64,000 bases of DNA, taken from contig NZ_JABEQQ010000001.1 of the NCBI RefSeq assembly GCF_013184075.1, positions 62,001 through 126,000 of the forward strand, in the 5' to 3' direction. Made by a program: the position numbers and the translations under genes. Under the pieces are notes generated by a model, which made no database searches, had not been told where the DNA came from, and worked only from the letters and a program-made list of their open reading frames with translations. Positions within the stretch are counted from its first letter, which is position 1, and each line of letters opens with the position of its first letter. Shown one piece after another: positions 29,434-39,775 of the stretch. This DNA is from Lentilactobacillus kribbianus. Lineage in GTDB: Bacteria; Bacillota; Bacilli; Lactobacillales; Lactobacillaceae.

Positions 29434-31491
29434 TTATTTTAATTCTGGTGCATTCGTACTATACTCGTCCATCGTTGATTTACCGCCGTTTTTGGCTTCT
29501 ATACTGGTTGGCTTAGTTGTTTGAACTTTTTTCAAATTATCTAAAGCCGTGCTGTATTTATAGGTAAAATCTTTGGTATTTACCTTTTTAAATCCTTTTG
29601 GAGTATAGAATCTGAGTAAATCACCATAAATAACTCTATCAGATAATGACAATTGAGTCGTCACACCATTTTGAATTTTATCAATTTGTTGCCGTTGTTT
29701 ACTAGTAGGATTGATTTTCTCACCGGTTTTGGTTAGATAAACCGTATTTCCCACTTTTGTATAGGTCGGTGTCACGAAGTCACCGTTTCTAAAGGCCACG
29801 TTTTGATCACGCTTCTTAGACAATAAGTCCGTCCCAAATTGAACCGTATTATTATTCTTATCACCTAATAGATGCAATATAGTAGGTAAAACATCAATTT
29901 CACCACCATAGGTATGATTAATACCACCCTTTAAGCCTTGAGAATATACCATAAATGGTACTTTTTGGAATTTAGCTAAATCATAACTAGTAACGGTTTT
30001 TTTATGCAATAGTTGTGCAATGGCTGGTCGATGGTTGTTAGAAATCCCGTAATGGTCCCCGTAAACAACAATCATACTATTCTTCATTAAACCAGTCTTT
30101 TCCAAGTAATCTAAGAACTCAGCAAAAGCTTGATCCAAATAGTGAGCCGTTTGAACATATGGATCCACGGTCTTATCCCCGGTCTTAGTAGCTGGAAAAT
30201 CAATATTAGCTTTATCCAGTTCATATGGATAATGATTGGTTAAAGTAATTAATTTAGCATAGAACGGTTGTGGTAACTGTTGCAAGTAATTAGCAGAGTC
30301 TTTAAAGAAGATCTTGTCTTTCAAACCATAACCAACTGAGTAGTTTGGCTTGGTCTTATAGTATTCCGAACTAAAGAAATATTGATAGCCCCATGACTTA
30401 TAGGTACTGTCGCGGTTCCAAAAACTAGGAACATCCCCGTGAAAAGCTGCCGTTGTATACCCTTTTTGATCCAAAATAGCGGGAGCTGCTTGGAAAGTGT
30501 TAGAAGCCCCATAGGTTACCATAGCGGATCCTTGTGGCAAACCAAATAAAGAGTTCTCTAACATTATTTCTGCATCCGACGTTTTTCCTTGAGCTACTTG
30601 ATTATAGAAGTTATCAAAGCCAACGGTGTTTTGATTATGGTAAAACTTGTTAATAGTTGGCGTAACTTCCTTACCATCCACCTTATAATCTACTAAAAAT
30701 TGTTGGAAACTCTCTAAATGAATAACAAAGACGTTCTTACCTTTGGCCTGGCCAAAGTATTCAGCATTGGGAGCTGCTCGATGACTTTTGACATAACGTA
30801 AAACACTATCAATATCACTAGCCTTGGCATTGGAACGGGTAGCGGACTCCTTTTGCGTTTGATAAATATTGAACGCTGCATACTCGTTTAACCCCAAATA
30901 CTTAACAATATAGTTGTTATCAAACGAACGGGTAAGCAATCCGGAACGATCCGTACTTGCCAAAGCATACTCACCGCCCATTAGGACAAATGAAATTACC
31001 GTAACGGAAAAAGCCTTCCATTTCTTAAATGGTCGATGATCCACCTTGATCACCCTTGTAAGCAGCAAAATCACCAATACCACAAACGCCAAATAAGCTA
31101 AGAAATCAGTGGGTCGCAAAATTTCCATCATACTTTTACCTAAGTTATTTTGAACGTTACCACCACTCTTAATAATTCCTAGTGATAAGAAGTCCGAAAA
31201 TTCCCGATAGTACAAAATATTAGCAAAGATCCAAGTACTTTCAATAAAATCAATGATCATCAGTAACCAGTATTTCAATCTACCGTTGAAGTACAGTGCT
31301 ATTCCAAACATTAATAGGCCTGCCGGAATAGCGTTAATTAGTAGAATAAATTGTTGAAAAGAACCCTTAGCTCCCAAGGTAAACTCTTCTTGATAGGCCC
31401 AATACGATGTAACGCAAAACAGAAACACTACTAGTCCATAAAAGCCCCAAGTAGTATTCAAAAAGTTTAAATGTTTCTTTTTTTCTGACAT
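29434..31491 (-). CDS. ltaS: Lipoteichoic acid synthase-family protein (LtaS)
   Basis: LtaS polymerises glycerol phosphate from phosphatidylglycerol onto the glycolipid anchor. The 685-residue protein has five N-terminal membrane helices (within 15-170) and an extracellular sulfatase-like domain: VFVIHLESFQ (metal ligand Glu260), GKTSDAE with the catalytic Thr304, SFWNRDSTY, HYPY and VYGDHYGIS with Asp-His ligands. GGAGG precedes the ATG. Last gene of an operon with two glycolipid glycosyltransferases and a YbhN-type protein, which fits LTA anchor and chain synthesis. A primase-type paralogue is possible. Confidence 0.92.
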   Translation of the reverse strand: MSEKKKHLNFLNTTWGFYGLVVFLFCVTSYWAYQEEFTLGAKGSFQQFILLINAIPAGLLMFGIALYFNGRLKYWLLMIIDFIESTWIFANILYYREFSDFLSLGIIKSGGNVQNNLGKSMMEILRPTDFLAYLAFVVLVILLLTRVIKVDHRPFKKWKAFSVTVISFVLMGGEYALASTDRSGLLTRSFDNNYIVKYLGLNEYAAFNIYQTQKESATRSNAKASDIDSVLRYVKSHRAAPNAEYFGQAKGKNVFVIHLESFQQFLVDYKVDGKEVTPTINKFYHNQNTVGFDNFYNQVAQGKTSDAEIMLENSLFGLPQGSAMVTYGASNTFQAAPAILDQKGYTTAAFHGDVPSFWNRDSTYKSWGYQYFFSSEYYKTKPNYSVGYGLKDKIFFKDSANYLQQLPQPFYAKLITLTNHYPYELDKANIDFPATKTGDKTVDPYVQTAHYLDQAFAEFLDYLEKTGLMKNSMIVVYGDHYGISNNHRPAIAQLLHKKTVTSYDLAKFQKVPFMVYSQGLKGGINHTYGGEIDVLPTILHLLGDKNNNTVQFGTDLLSKKRDQNVAFRNGDFVTPTYTKVGNTVYLTKTGEKINPTSKQRQQIDKIQNGVTTQLSLSDRVIYGDLLRFYTPKGFKKVNTKDFTYKYSTALDNLKKVQTTKPTSIEAKNGGKSTMDEYSTNAPELK

Positions 31492-31514
31492 TCCGGTTCC
31501 TCCAAAACCATTTT

Positions 31515-32537
31515 CTAATGCTGGTCCGGATCACTAACCTTATCTGGTTTAATTAATAAGGCTAGCGCTCCCACAATCATTCCAAAATAGTAGGTAATTA
31601 AACGCCACAATAACATTGCTAAGACTAGCTTAGTATCACTGGTAATGTAGCTATGAAACAACGCTTCAAAACTAAATTCCGCTCCACCAGATCCACCAGG
31701 AATTGGAAAAAGCGAAATAATCATGACAATCATAATGTGTAAACTAGTAACCATTAAAACATTGGCGTTCATGTAGCCCAATGATAGCATGATAAAGTAT
31801 GGAATCAGGTAATAAACGCTCAATTGTAAAAAAGTTAATACTATTACTTTAAGTAATAACTTCCATTGACGCCCAATTCGAATACTTTCCAAATATAGGT
31901 TATCTATCTTCTGTGATAGATTATTTTGTAGTTTATCGAATTTTTCTTGATTAAACCATTTTACTGGATAAGTAACGAAATAAGTCAAACGTTTAGTAAA
32001 ACGTGGACTATACATAACTAAAAGAAGCGCTAAAATAACCCCGAAGTGAATACAAAATCCAAATAAAACGAACAAAGCCAGATAATGTAGTTTTTCGGCA
32101 ACAAACCGAAATCCAATCATCAAGCTAAGAAAAAAATTCACAACGATCATCCCTTGATACACTACAAACTTCATCAAGAGAACCGAACTAGCTCGCCCTG
32201 CATCAACACCAGTTTGCATCATTACAAATAATTGTCCTGGTTGCCCCCCAGATGAAAATGGGGTAATACCATTAAAAAGCTGTTCCACTAAAGGTACTCG
32301 CAGTGCGTCTTTAAACGTAAAATTTTTAACGCTACTAGATACTAATATTTTCGTGATGAACGTTTCAATTAGCAGGTAGAGGCAAATGCACAAAAATGCC
32401 ACTCCCAACCACCAAAGATTAATATTATTCAGATCATGGATAAGTAATGAAATATTAACGTCTTTGAGTGAAAAGCCGAAAATAACAATTCCAATCAGCA
32501 CCATTATTACTAATGTAATTTTATTGCTTTTTGACAT
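31515..32537 (-). CDS. YbhN/UPF0104-family integral membrane protein
   Basis: A 340-residue protein with about eight membrane helices and the family features PFSSGGQPGQLFVM (about 98-111) and FPIPGGSGGAEFSFE (about 276-290). The family is related to the flippase half of MprF. It overlaps the upstream glycosyltransferase by 17 bases and precedes ltaS by 23, so it is part of the LTA unit. A role in moving or supplying the glycolipid anchor is an inference from context. AAAGGA precedes the ATG. Confidence 0.85.
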   Translation of the reverse strand: MSKSNKITLVIMVLIGIVIFGFSLKDVNISLLIHDLNNINLWWLGVAFLCICLYLLIETFITKILVSSSVKNFTFKDALRVPLVEQLFNGITPFSSGGQPGQLFVMMQTGVDAGRASSVLLMKFVVYQGMIVVNFFLSLMIGFRFVAEKLHYLALFVLFGFCIHFGVILALLLVMYSPRFTKRLTYFVTYPVKWFNQEKFDKLQNNLSQKIDNLYLESIRIGRQWKLLLKVIVLTFLQLSVYYLIPYFIMLSLGYMNANVLMVTSLHIMIVMIISLFPIPGGSGGAEFSFEALFHSYITSDTKLVLAMLLWRLITYYFGMIVGALALLIKPDKVSDPDQH

Positions 32538-33564
32538 GTCCTTTTTCTCCCGCCTGTTGCAAGTAAAAATCGTGCCATACTTGCGCTAAATGAGATTCCG
32601 AATAACGTTCAGCTGCTGTCGCCGAGCGTCGTTGAAGGTCCCGCAGTGCCTCAGGATCATTAATTAAGCGATGCAATTGGTCATTCATATCTTCTTCGTT
32701 TTGGGTTGGTACATAATAGCCACTGATAATAGCCTTATAAAGGTCCAAATCACGTAACATTACGGGAGTATGCGTAGAAAAAGCCTCTAAAACAGACATT
32801 GGAAATAATTCATTATATGACGGTAGTAAAAACAAATCGGCCATATTATAGTAGTCAACGATTTTTTCTCGCGGTACAATGCCCGGAAATAACAAGTTTG
32901 CAGGTGGATTTTTCACTACTTTTTCTAGTTCATCATAACCTGACGTAAGCTTACCAAATGAGAAACCACCAGCCCACACAAATTGGACAGTGGGATTTTG
33001 CTGAGCTAACTTAATAAAGTCTAAGACCCCTTTACGCGTCTGAATTTGACCACTACCAAATACCGTAAATCGATTTACATCTAAGCCATATTGCTTTCTT
33101 AATGTAACTTTATCCTGTTGATCGACCGGATAAAATTCTTTAGGATTAACAAAGTTAGGAATATAGGTTATTTTGTCTTCTGCAATTCCATATGCTACCA
33201 ATTTAGGAATAAAAGTGGGATTAACCACTACAATGTGGTCCATTCGTTTGTAAAACGCAATTACATACTTATAAAAAATCCCTTTAAATGGTTGTGGAAT
33301 TTTTAAACTATCATCAAGTGTTTCAGGCAAAAAATGGACATAGCCAACTTTTCGGCCTCGTCCAGGAGCATAGGTAGACAGAAAGAAGCTTGGGTTAATG
33401 GTATGGTAATGGGTAATATCTGCTCTGGACCCATATTTATTAATTGAAACTGAGAACTGATCACTAAAATATTTCTGCAACATATTAATCAGTTCTACAT
33501 AAGCGCTCCCTACCCCTTGGCCTTTAACCTTATCTGCGGTAGAAAACATATTGATTTTTAACAT
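32521..33564 (-). CDS. lafB: GT4 glycosyltransferase, probable LafB-type diglycosyl-diacylglycerol synthase
   Basis: A 347-residue GT-B enzyme with an N-terminal acceptor domain (YAELINMLQ-type helix after GQGVGSAYVE, 15-24) and the C-terminal nucleotide-sugar domain FGSGQIQTRKGV, ending in the E-x7-E motif NELFPMSVLE (about 273-282). In Listeria and lactobacilli LafB adds the second hexose to monoglucosyl-diacylglycerol. The assignment relies on the order GT-GT-YbhN-LtaS; the sugar cannot be read. ATG follows ACGGAG. Confidence 0.82.
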   Translation of the reverse strand: MLKINMFSTADKVKGQGVGSAYVELINMLQKYFSDQFSVSINKYGSRADITHYHTINPSFFLSTYAPGRGRKVGYVHFLPETLDDSLKIPQPFKGIFYKYVIAFYKRMDHIVVVNPTFIPKLVAYGIAEDKITYIPNFVNPKEFYPVDQQDKVTLRKQYGLDVNRFTVFGSGQIQTRKGVLDFIKLAQQNPTVQFVWAGGFSFGKLTSGYDELEKVVKNPPANLLFPGIVPREKIVDYYNMADLFLLPSYNELFPMSVLEAFSTHTPVMLRDLDLYKAIISGYYVPTQNEEDMNDQLHRLINDPEALRDLQRRSATAAERYSESHLAQVWHDFYLQQAGEKGHVKKQ

Positions 33565-33579
33565 CTAGACACTCCGTTT

Positions 33580-34770
33580 CTAGTCTTTAGTGGTATCAAT
33601 GGATTTTTCAACCACTAGTTCTTGACTAATTTGTAAATCGCGGTAAAAATTAAGCACTCGACTGGCAAACGTTTTAGCTGAAATAGCATCAATTTTACTT
33701 TTAAGAGTTTGCTTTACTTCTGGATTATTTTTATCTACTGGGTGTTTTAAATAATGAGCTACATCATCGTCAAAATCTGATAATTTATCATAAGTCTGCC
33801 CGAGTGATTTAGCATTAATTAAATCATCAGTGTAAGCACTGGACTTAACCACCACTGGTAACCCTGCAGCCATCGCTTCGATATAAGTTAGGCCTTGCGA
33901 TTCAGATTCTGAAGCAGAAACGAAAACCTCGGCTGCTTGATAATATGCATTCACGTTATCATTATTAATTTCACCAGTAAAAATCACGTGATCGGTCATC
34001 TTTTCATCTTTGACTTGTTGCTTTAAGTCATCGATTGCGGGACCGTCACCTACAATCATAAAGACGGCATTTGGTACCTGCTTTAAAATATTAGGTAGTT
34101 CAGTAATAACTGCGGTAATGTTTTTTTCGTAAGCAATTCGACTCACCGATAAAATGATGGGTGTATCAGGACTTAAATTATATTTAGCCCGGATATCAAT
34201 ACCTATTTTATCCGCGAACATATCCACATTAATGCCAGTAGGAATAATTCTCATCTCGGCTTTAACACCATAATTAGTTAAAGTATCCAAGACCCGGTCA
34301 CTTGGAGCCACTACTCCCGATAAATGATGACAAAAAGCTAAAGTCCCTTCTTTAACATGAACCGGTTTAATTAACTTACCGTTAGCAACATAGTGCAAAT
34401 AATCCTCGTACATAGTGTGATAGGTATGAACACATGGGATTTCTAAATTACGGGCCACAAATTTACCAATCATGCCCATCGAAAACTCGGTCTGAGTATG
34501 AACAACATCTAAGTTCAATTCTTTAGCAATTTCATAAGCTTGAAAAAGTCCTCGAAACGCAATTCGCCGATCGGTAAATGACACAAACGGAATACTGGAA
34601 AAACGAAAAATGTTTTCCTCATAAGCGTCCTTATCTACATGTGGATCCGTGGTGGTAAAAATATAAACTTGATGTCCTTGTCTAGTTAGCTCGTTTTTCA
34701 ATGTTTTAATTGAAGTGGCAACCCCACTAACTTGTGGAAAATATGTATCTGTAAATAGACCGATATTCAA
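33580..34770 (-). CDS. lafA: GT4 glycosyltransferase, probable LafA-type monoglucosyl-diacylglycerol synthase
   Basis: A 396-residue GT-B enzyme opening MNIGLFTDTYFPQVSGVATS, typical of 1,2-diacylglycerol 3-glucosyltransferases, with SRIAYEKN near 215 and the E-x7-E motif SESQGLTYIEAMAAGLPVV (about 290-308). It would make the first glycolipid of the LTA anchor at the inner membrane face. Start is TTG (34768-34770) with AGGAGG eight bases upstream. First gene of the four-gene LTA unit, behind the ptsHI terminator. Confidence 0.85.
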   Translation of the reverse strand: MNIGLFTDTYFPQVSGVATSIKTLKNELTRQGHQVYIFTTTDPHVDKDAYEENIFRFSSIPFVSFTDRRIAFRGLFQAYEIAKELNLDVVHTQTEFSMGMIGKFVARNLEIPCVHTYHTMYEDYLHYVANGKLIKPVHVKEGTLAFCHHLSGVVAPSDRVLDTLTNYGVKAEMRIIPTGINVDMFADKIGIDIRAKYNLSPDTPIILSVSRIAYEKNITAVITELPNILKQVPNAVFMIVGDGPAIDDLKQQVKDEKMTDHVIFTGEINNDNVNAYYQAAEVFVSASESESQGLTYIEAMAAGLPVVVKSSAYTDDLINAKSLGQTYDKLSDFDDDVAHYLKHPVDKNNPEVKQTLKSKIDAISAKTFASRVLNFYRDLQISQELVVEKSIDTTKD

Positions 34771-34873
34771 TTAAGTCGCCTCCTTTATCTGTTATTTATT
34801 TAACTATAGATAATCATTGTCATTATATTGGTTTAAAAAACCTATTGCAAACACCTTAACCTTACCTTAAATA

Positions 34874-34920
34874 AAAAGAAAAGAGACGGATATCCACTCG
34901 ATATCCGTCTCTTTTCTTTT
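34874..34920. terminator. Terminator of ptsHI
   Basis: Perfect 20-bp stem (AAAAGAAAAGAGACGGATAT and its complement) around a seven-base loop, between ptsI and the LTA operon. Confidence 0.9.
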
Positions 34921-34949
34921 AAGAATCATCAAAAACCCACTTAAAGTGC

Positions 34950-36674
34950 CTAATTTAACTCTTTAAGTGTTTCTTCAACCATTTCTTTAACTTCTTCATT
35001 GGTGTCGGCTTCAGTTACAGCTCGTTGAGCAAGTGATTGCATCTTTTCTGCACTCAATCGTTTAATTAATGATCGAGTCTTTAGAATAGAAGTTGCACTC
35101 ATTGAAAATTCATCAAGTCCCATTCCCAATAGAATTGGCACTGCAATCTGATCACCGGCCATTTCACCACACATGCAAGCAATTTTACCTTCGGCATGAC
35201 AAGTATCCACTACTCGTTTAACTAAACGTAATATTGCCGGGTTATATGGTTGGTAAAGATATGATACTCGTTCATTACCACGGTCAGCCGCCATTGAATA
35301 TTGAATCAAATCATTAGTTCCAATACTCATAAAGTCGACTTCCTTAGCGAACTTATCTGCTAAGACAGCTGAAGCAGGGATTTCAATCATGATACCTAGT
35401 TTGATATCCCCCACTGGTTGACCAGCTTTAATCATCTTTTCACGTTCTTCTGAATAAACGGATTTAGCCCGTCTAAATTCATCCAACGTAGCAATCATTG
35501 GAAACATAATCCACAATTGACCATAATTAGAAGCTCTTAGCAAAGCCCGTAATTGGGTTCTAAAGATTTCTGTTTGGTCTAAGCTGATACGAATAGCTCG
35601 ATATCCCAAAAACGGATTCATTTCCTCTGGTAATGGTAAGTAAGGTAATTCCTTATCTCCACCAATATCCATCGTACGAATCACAACTGGTTTACCTTGC
35701 ATCCCCTCAACCACTTCACGGTAAGCTTCAAATTGATCATCTTCTGAAGGCAATTCAGTAGAATCCATGTACAAGAACTCTGTTCGATAGAGGCCAACCC
35801 CTTCAGCACCATTTTCTAAAACTCCCGGTAAGTCTTTAGGAGTACCGATATTGGCTGCTAAAATAGGATGAACACCATCGGCTGAAGTTGTTGGTTCAGT
35901 TTTTAGTTTCTTCCATTCAGCCTTATTTTGTAAATATTCAGCTTGCTTGGTAGAAAAATCATTAATTTGATCTTCAGTCGGGTCAATAATAACCTCGCCA
36001 GTTAAACCACTAACGATAACGTTGGTGTCTTCAGCAATTAACTCAGTTGCCGTTTCCGTTCCAACTACTGCTGGAATTTCTAAGGTACGTGACATAATTG
36101 CCGAATGAGAAGTTCTCCCACCTAAATCAGACACAATTCCTTTAACATACTTACGGTCAAATTGAGCGGTATCACTTGGAGTCAAATCATGAGCAACGAT
36201 AACCACTTCGCGGTTAATCAATGCTGGATCTGGTAATACTACTCCAAGTAAATGTGACATAACCCGTTTAGTAATATCAGCAACATCGGTCGCCCGTTGT
36301 TGCATATACTCGTTATCGTCCATTCCTTGAAAAATCTGAATATAGCCATCAGTTACTGACTTTAAAGCGGCTTCAGCGTTCTCAGATTTTTCTGTAATCT
36401 CGGTTTCGATTTGTTTGATCATTTCTGGATCTGACAGAATGGTAATGTGCGCCTCAAATACTTCCGCCTCATCGTCCCCTAAATTCTCCTTGGCCTTTTG
36501 TTTAATGATTTCTAACTCAGACTTAGAATCATCAAATGCAGTATGAAGTCGGTTAAGTTCGCCATCAACATCAGTTACTGTTTTGGTCTCGAAGCTAAGA
36601 TCTGGTTCGATTAGTCGAAAAGCAGGTGCAATTGCCACACCATCACTAGCGGCAATTCCCTTTATCTCTCTCAT
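34950..36674 (-). CDS. ptsI: Phosphotransferase system enzyme I
   Basis: EI takes phosphate from phosphoenolpyruvate and gives it to HPr. The 574-residue protein has the N-terminal HPr-binding helical domain, the swivelling His domain with [12 protein letters not shown] (active His190) and the PEP-binding barrel with [18 protein letters not shown] and the catalytic Cys in [10 protein letters not shown] (near 502). It begins two bases after ptsH ends. No EII genes are in the window. Confidence 0.97.
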   Translation of the reverse strand: MREIKGIAASDGVAIAPAFRLIEPDLSFETKTVTDVDGELNRLHTAFDDSKSELEIIKQKAKENLGDDEAEVFEAHITILSDPEMIKQIETEITEKSENAEAALKSVTDGYIQIFQGMDDNEYMQQRATDVADITKRVMSHLLGVVLPDPALINREVVIVAHDLTPSDTAQFDRKYVKGIVSDLGGRTSHSAIMSRTLEIPAVVGTETATELIAEDTNVIVSGLTGEVIIDPTEDQINDFSTKQAEYLQNKAEWKKLKTEPTTSADGVHPILAANIGTPKDLPGVLENGAEGVGLYRTEFLYMDSTELPSEDDQFEAYREVVEGMQGKPVVIRTMDIGGDKELPYLPLPEEMNPFLGYRAIRISLDQTEIFRTQLRALLRASNYGQLWIMFPMIATLDEFRRAKSVYSEEREKMIKAGQPVGDIKLGIMIEIPASAVLADKFAKEVDFMSIGTNDLIQYSMAADRGNERVSYLYQPYNPAILRLVKRVVDTCHAEGKIACMCGEMAGDQIAVPILLGMGLDEFSMSATSILKTRSLIKRLSAEKMQSLAQRAVTEADTNEEVKEMVEETLKELN

Positions 36675-36676
36675 GA

Positions 36677-36943
36677 CTATTCTGATAAACCTTCTTTTTG
36701 CATAGTTTCAGCAATTGCTTCAATTGCTTCTTTTTCATCTGAACCATCAGCAGTAATAGTAACTTCAGCGTTTTGACCAACGCCAAGTGACATTACGCCC
36801 ATGATTGATTTCAAGTTAACTGACTTGTCTTGGTATTCCAAGGTAATATCTGCGTTAAATTTACTTGCAGTTTGTACTAATAATGTTGCTGGGCGGGCGT
36901 GAATACCAGTTTCAGCAATAATTTTAAAATCGCGTTTTTCCAT
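36677..36943 (-). CDS. ptsH: Phosphocarrier protein HPr
   Basis: An 88-residue protein with both regulatory sites: GIHARPA with His15 (phosphorylated by EI) and [11 protein letters not shown] with Ser46 (phosphorylated by HPr kinase), the latter allowing HPr(Ser-P) to act as corepressor with CcpA. Upstream lies a cre-like sequence (37063-37076) and a weak promoter. Operon with ptsI. Confidence 0.97.
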   Translation of the reverse strand: MEKRDFKIIAETGIHARPATLLVQTASKFNADITLEYQDKSVNLKSIMGVMSLGVGQNAEVTITADGSDEKEAIEAIAETMQKEGLSE

Positions 36944-37062
36944 ATCGAATCAATCTCCTCTGGTGTATAAAAGTTAGCGAAAGAAGTCCTAAAGAAAATA
37001 CTTTAAAATTCTTTCTTACAGTCTTAAGAATATCAATTTATTGCTTAAAACACAAGCAATAC

Positions 37063-37076
37063 CTTAACCGCTTTCA
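37063..37076 (-). promoter_or_regulatory. cre-like site upstream of ptsH
   Basis: TGAAAGCGGTTAAG on the minus strand agrees with TGWNANCGNTNWCA except at the last two positions. It lies upstream of a weak ptsH promoter (TTGTGT, 17 bases, TATTCT), where CcpA could act. Confidence 0.45.
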
Positions 37077-37090
37077 TTCAATCAGCATGA

Positions 37091-37279
37091 TTAATTAGCC
37101 CCATTTTCGTATTTATATGTAATGACCCCATTAACATCTGCTTCTCCGGTAATTCGTTTACGGGATTCAAATTTCATATAAATTGCTTGAAAATCCATAA
37201 ATTCTGCTGGATTAATCTGAAAACTTTCGATTTCCTTATTCACTAACTGTTCTAATAATTCTTGATAATTTTTGGTCAT
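37091..37279 (-). CDS. Small conserved protein of unknown function (62 aa)
   Basis: A 62-residue acidic, soluble protein: helical N-terminus (NYQELLEQLVNKEIESFQI), then a short strand-rich end (KRITGEADVNGVITYKYE). AAAGGAG stands seven bases before the ATG and codon use resembles the neighbours, so it is probably real. It is divergent from clpE and upstream of ptsH, a place where lactobacilli often carry a short unnamed gene. No family or function is recognised. Confidence 0.7.
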   Translation of the reverse strand: MTKNYQELLEQLVNKEIESFQINPAEFMDFQAIYMKFESRKRITGEADVNGVITYKYENGAN

Positions 37280-37310
37280 CTTTTTCTCCTTTAAAAAATA
37301 ATCGTTTTAC

Positions 37311-37338
37311 TTGATTCCTTACGCTAAGGTTGTATAAT
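37311..37338 (+). promoter_or_regulatory. clpE promoter
   Basis: TTGATT (37311-37316), a 16-base spacer and TATAAT (37333-37338). Confidence 0.75.
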
Positions 37339-37347
37339 ATCATCAAA

Positions 37348-37364
37348 GGTCAAAGAAGGTCAGT
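37348..37364 (+). promoter_or_regulatory. CtsR operator in front of clpE
   Basis: GGTCAAA-GAA-GGTCAGT is a tandem heptad that fits the CtsR site GGTCAAA-NAN-GGTCAAA except for two bases of the second repeat. It begins ten bases after the -10 box, so bound CtsR would block clpE transcription until heat stress. Confidence 0.85.
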
Positions 37365-37411
37365 CTTTTTTCTAAGACTTTTATATCATAATAAGAGGAG
37401 GAAGGCAGTTA

Positions 37412-39664
37412 ATGCTATGCCAAAATTGCCAACAAAATGAAGCAACCATTCATTTGTATACTAACGTTAATGGCAAAAAACAAACAATTAATCTTTGCCA
37501 AAATTGCTATCAACTCCTGACAGAACAACAAAAAAACAATCCTAATAATGGAGGTGCTACTAATATGGCTCAAGACCCATTTGGTTTTGGTAACTTGGAT
37601 GACTTTTTCCGTGCTATTCAAAATGGTAATGGTCAACCTAATTTTCAAGGTCAAGTTCCACCCACTCAACCTCAAGGACCACGAAATGGTAACGGCGCCA
37701 ACAACGGTGGTGGCCAAAATGGTCAATCCATTCTTAGTCAATTTGGTATTAATATGACCAAAATGGCTAAAGACGGTAAAATTGATCCCGTTATCGGACG
37801 TGACAAAGAAATTAAGCGCGTTATTGAAATTTTAAACCGTAGAACTAAAAATAATCCAGTTCTTATCGGTGAGGCCGGGGTTGGTAAAACAGCCGTAGTT
37901 GAAGGTTTGGCTCAACAAATCGTGGCTGGTCAAGTTCCGCAAAAACTACAAGAGAAACAAATCATTCGCCTAGATGTGGTTTCTTTAGTTCAAGGAACTG
38001 GTATTCGTGGTCAATTCGAACAACGAATGCAACAACTCATCAAAGAAGTTCAAGCTAATCCAGACATCATTTTATTTATCGATGAAATTCATGAAATTGT
38101 TGGTGCTGGTAATGCTGAAGGTGGCATGGATGCTGGTAACGTCTTAAAACCGGCCTTAGCTCGTGGTGAATTTCAATTAATTGGGGCAACTACTTTAAAA
38201 GAATACCGTGATATTGAAAAAGATTCTGCCCTTGCCCGCCGACTACAACCAATTACCGTTGAGGAACCTACCGTCAAGGAATCAATTAAGATTCTAGAAG
38301 GTATTCAAAAACGATATGAAGATTATCATCACGTTAAATACACTAAAGGTGCCATCGAAGCTGCAGTTAAATTATCAGATCGTTATATTCAAGAACGGTT
38401 CTTGCCTGACAAAGCCATTGACTTGTTAGATGAAGCTGGTTCTAAAAAGAATTTAACCATCAACGTGATAGATCCTAAAACCATCGATAATAAAATAAAG
38501 GAAGCTCAAGATCAAAAACAAGCTGCCTTAAAGCAAGAAGACTACGAAAAAGCTGCTTATTATCGTGATCAAGTGACTAAATTAGAAAATAGTAAGCAAG
38601 CTGGCGATGTCGACGCTGAAAAGGAACCCAAAGTTACTGCTAAAGACATGGAAAAAATTGTTGAAGAAAAGACCGAAATTCCAGTTGGTGAACTTCAGGC
38701 TCAAGAACAACAACAATTAAAGAATTTAGCTGCTAACTTAAAGAGTAACGTAATTGGTCAAAATCAAGCCGTAGAAAAAGTTGCTCGTGCCATTCGTAGA
38801 AACCGAATCGGCTTCAACGGTACCGGTCGACCAATTGGCTCATTTCTATTTGTTGGTCCTACCGGGGTTGGTAAGACTGAGTTGGCCAAGCAATTGGCTA
38901 GTGAGTTGTTTGGTTCCAAAGACGCTATGATTCGGTTTGACATGTCTGAATATATGGAACCACACTCAGTGGCTAAATTAATCGGTTCCCCTCCTGGATA
39001 TGTTGGTTATGATGAAGCTGGTCAATTAACTGAACAAGTTCGTCGTCATCCATATAGTCTAATTTTATTAGACGAAGTTGAAAAAGCTCACCCAGATGTT
39101 TTGCACATGTTCTTACAAATCCTAGATGATGGTCGTTTAACGGATAGTCAAGGTAGAACTGTTTCATTTAAGGATACTATCATTATTATGACTAGTAATG
39201 CCGGTTCCGGTGGTGACGTAGAGGCTAGTGTTGGTTTTGGCGCTGCCGCTGCTGGTAAGACTCATTCAGTCATTGATAAGTTAGGTAAGTATTTTAAACC
39301 AGAACTATTAAATCGATTTGATGATGTGGTTGAGTTTAACCCACTTACGCAAAATGATTTAGGCAAGATTGTTTCTCTGATGATCGATGATGTTAACGCT
39401 ATGTTGGCCAAGCAAGGTTTAACGATTAACGTAACTGATGCTGCTAAAGATAAATTAGTTGAGTTAGGTTATAACCCAGCTATGGGAGCTCGCCCACTTC
39501 GTCGCGTTATTCAAGAAGAAATCGAAGATAATATCGCTGATTACTACTTGGATCACGAAAGTGCCGCTAATCTAAAAGCAGATGTCAATGATGAGGGCCA
39601 AATTGTAATTTCTGCTGTAGATTTAGAAGTTAAGGAACAAACAGAAAATACTAAAAATAACTAA
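37412..39664 (+). CDS. clpE: ATP-dependent Clp protease ATP-binding subunit ClpE
   Basis: ClpE is a class I Hsp100 unfoldase that feeds ClpP and disassembles CtsR under stress. The 750-residue protein starts with the ClpE zinc finger (Cys3, Cys6, Cys29, Cys32), a Gly/Asn/Gln-rich linker (about 45-105), AAA domain 1 with IGEAGVGKT (about 153), a UVR-like coiled segment (about 365-392), and AAA domain 2 with VGPTGVGKT (about 484) and a ClpP loop region. GGAGG precedes the ATG. The CtsR site explains its regulation. Confidence 0.97.
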   Translation: MLCQNCQQNEATIHLYTNVNGKKQTINLCQNCYQLLTEQQKNNPNNGGATNMAQDPFGFGNLDDFFRAIQNGNGQPNFQGQVPPTQPQGPRNGNGANNGGGQNGQSILSQFGINMTKMAKDGKIDPVIGRDKEIKRVIEILNRRTKNNPVLIGEAGVGKTAVVEGLAQQIVAGQVPQKLQEKQIIRLDVVSLVQGTGIRGQFEQRMQQLIKEVQANPDIILFIDEIHEIVGAGNAEGGMDAGNVLKPALARGEFQLIGATTLKEYRDIEKDSALARRLQPITVEEPTVKESIKILEGIQKRYEDYHHVKYTKGAIEAAVKLSDRYIQERFLPDKAIDLLDEAGSKKNLTINVIDPKTIDNKIKEAQDQKQAALKQEDYEKAAYYRDQVTKLENSKQAGDVDAEKEPKVTAKDMEKIVEEKTEIPVGELQAQEQQQLKNLAANLKSNVIGQNQAVEKVARAIRRNRIGFNGTGRPIGSFLFVGPTGVGKTELAKQLASELFGSKDAMIRFDMSEYMEPHSVAKLIGSPPGYVGYDEAGQLTEQVRRHPYSLILLDEVEKAHPDVLHMFLQILDDGRLTDSQGRTVSFKDTIIIMTSNAGSGGDVEASVGFGAAAAGKTHSVIDKLGKYFKPELLNRFDDVVEFNPLTQNDLGKIVSLMIDDVNAMLAKQGLTINVTDAAKDKLVELGYNPAMGARPLRRVIQEEIEDNIADYYLDHESAANLKADVNDEGQIVISAVDLEVKEQTENTKNN

Positions 39665-39666
39665 GC

Positions 39667-39698
39667 AAAAAAGTCGGTTAAATACCGGCTTTTTTTGT
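39667..39698 (+). terminator. Terminator of clpE
   Basis: GTCGGT / ACCGGC hairpin with A-run and T-run flanks directly after the stop codon. Confidence 0.8.
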
Positions 39699-39715
39699 TT
39701 AAAAAATGATAGCGC

Positions 39716-39743
39716 TTGATAGTGCTTATGTTACAATTATTCT
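39716..39743 (+). promoter_or_regulatory. Promoter of the MucBP-like gene
   Basis: TTGATA (39716-39721), 16-base spacer, TATTCT (39738-39743), upstream of the ATG at 39776. Confidence 0.6.
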
Positions 39744-39775
39744 AATAACTTTCTATTTTGAAGGGTGGAATCACA

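Noticed and set aside
34800-34870. Possible riboswitch or T-box upstream of the LTA operon
   Set aside because: Only a short AT-rich stretch and no T-box or riboswitch core is visible.
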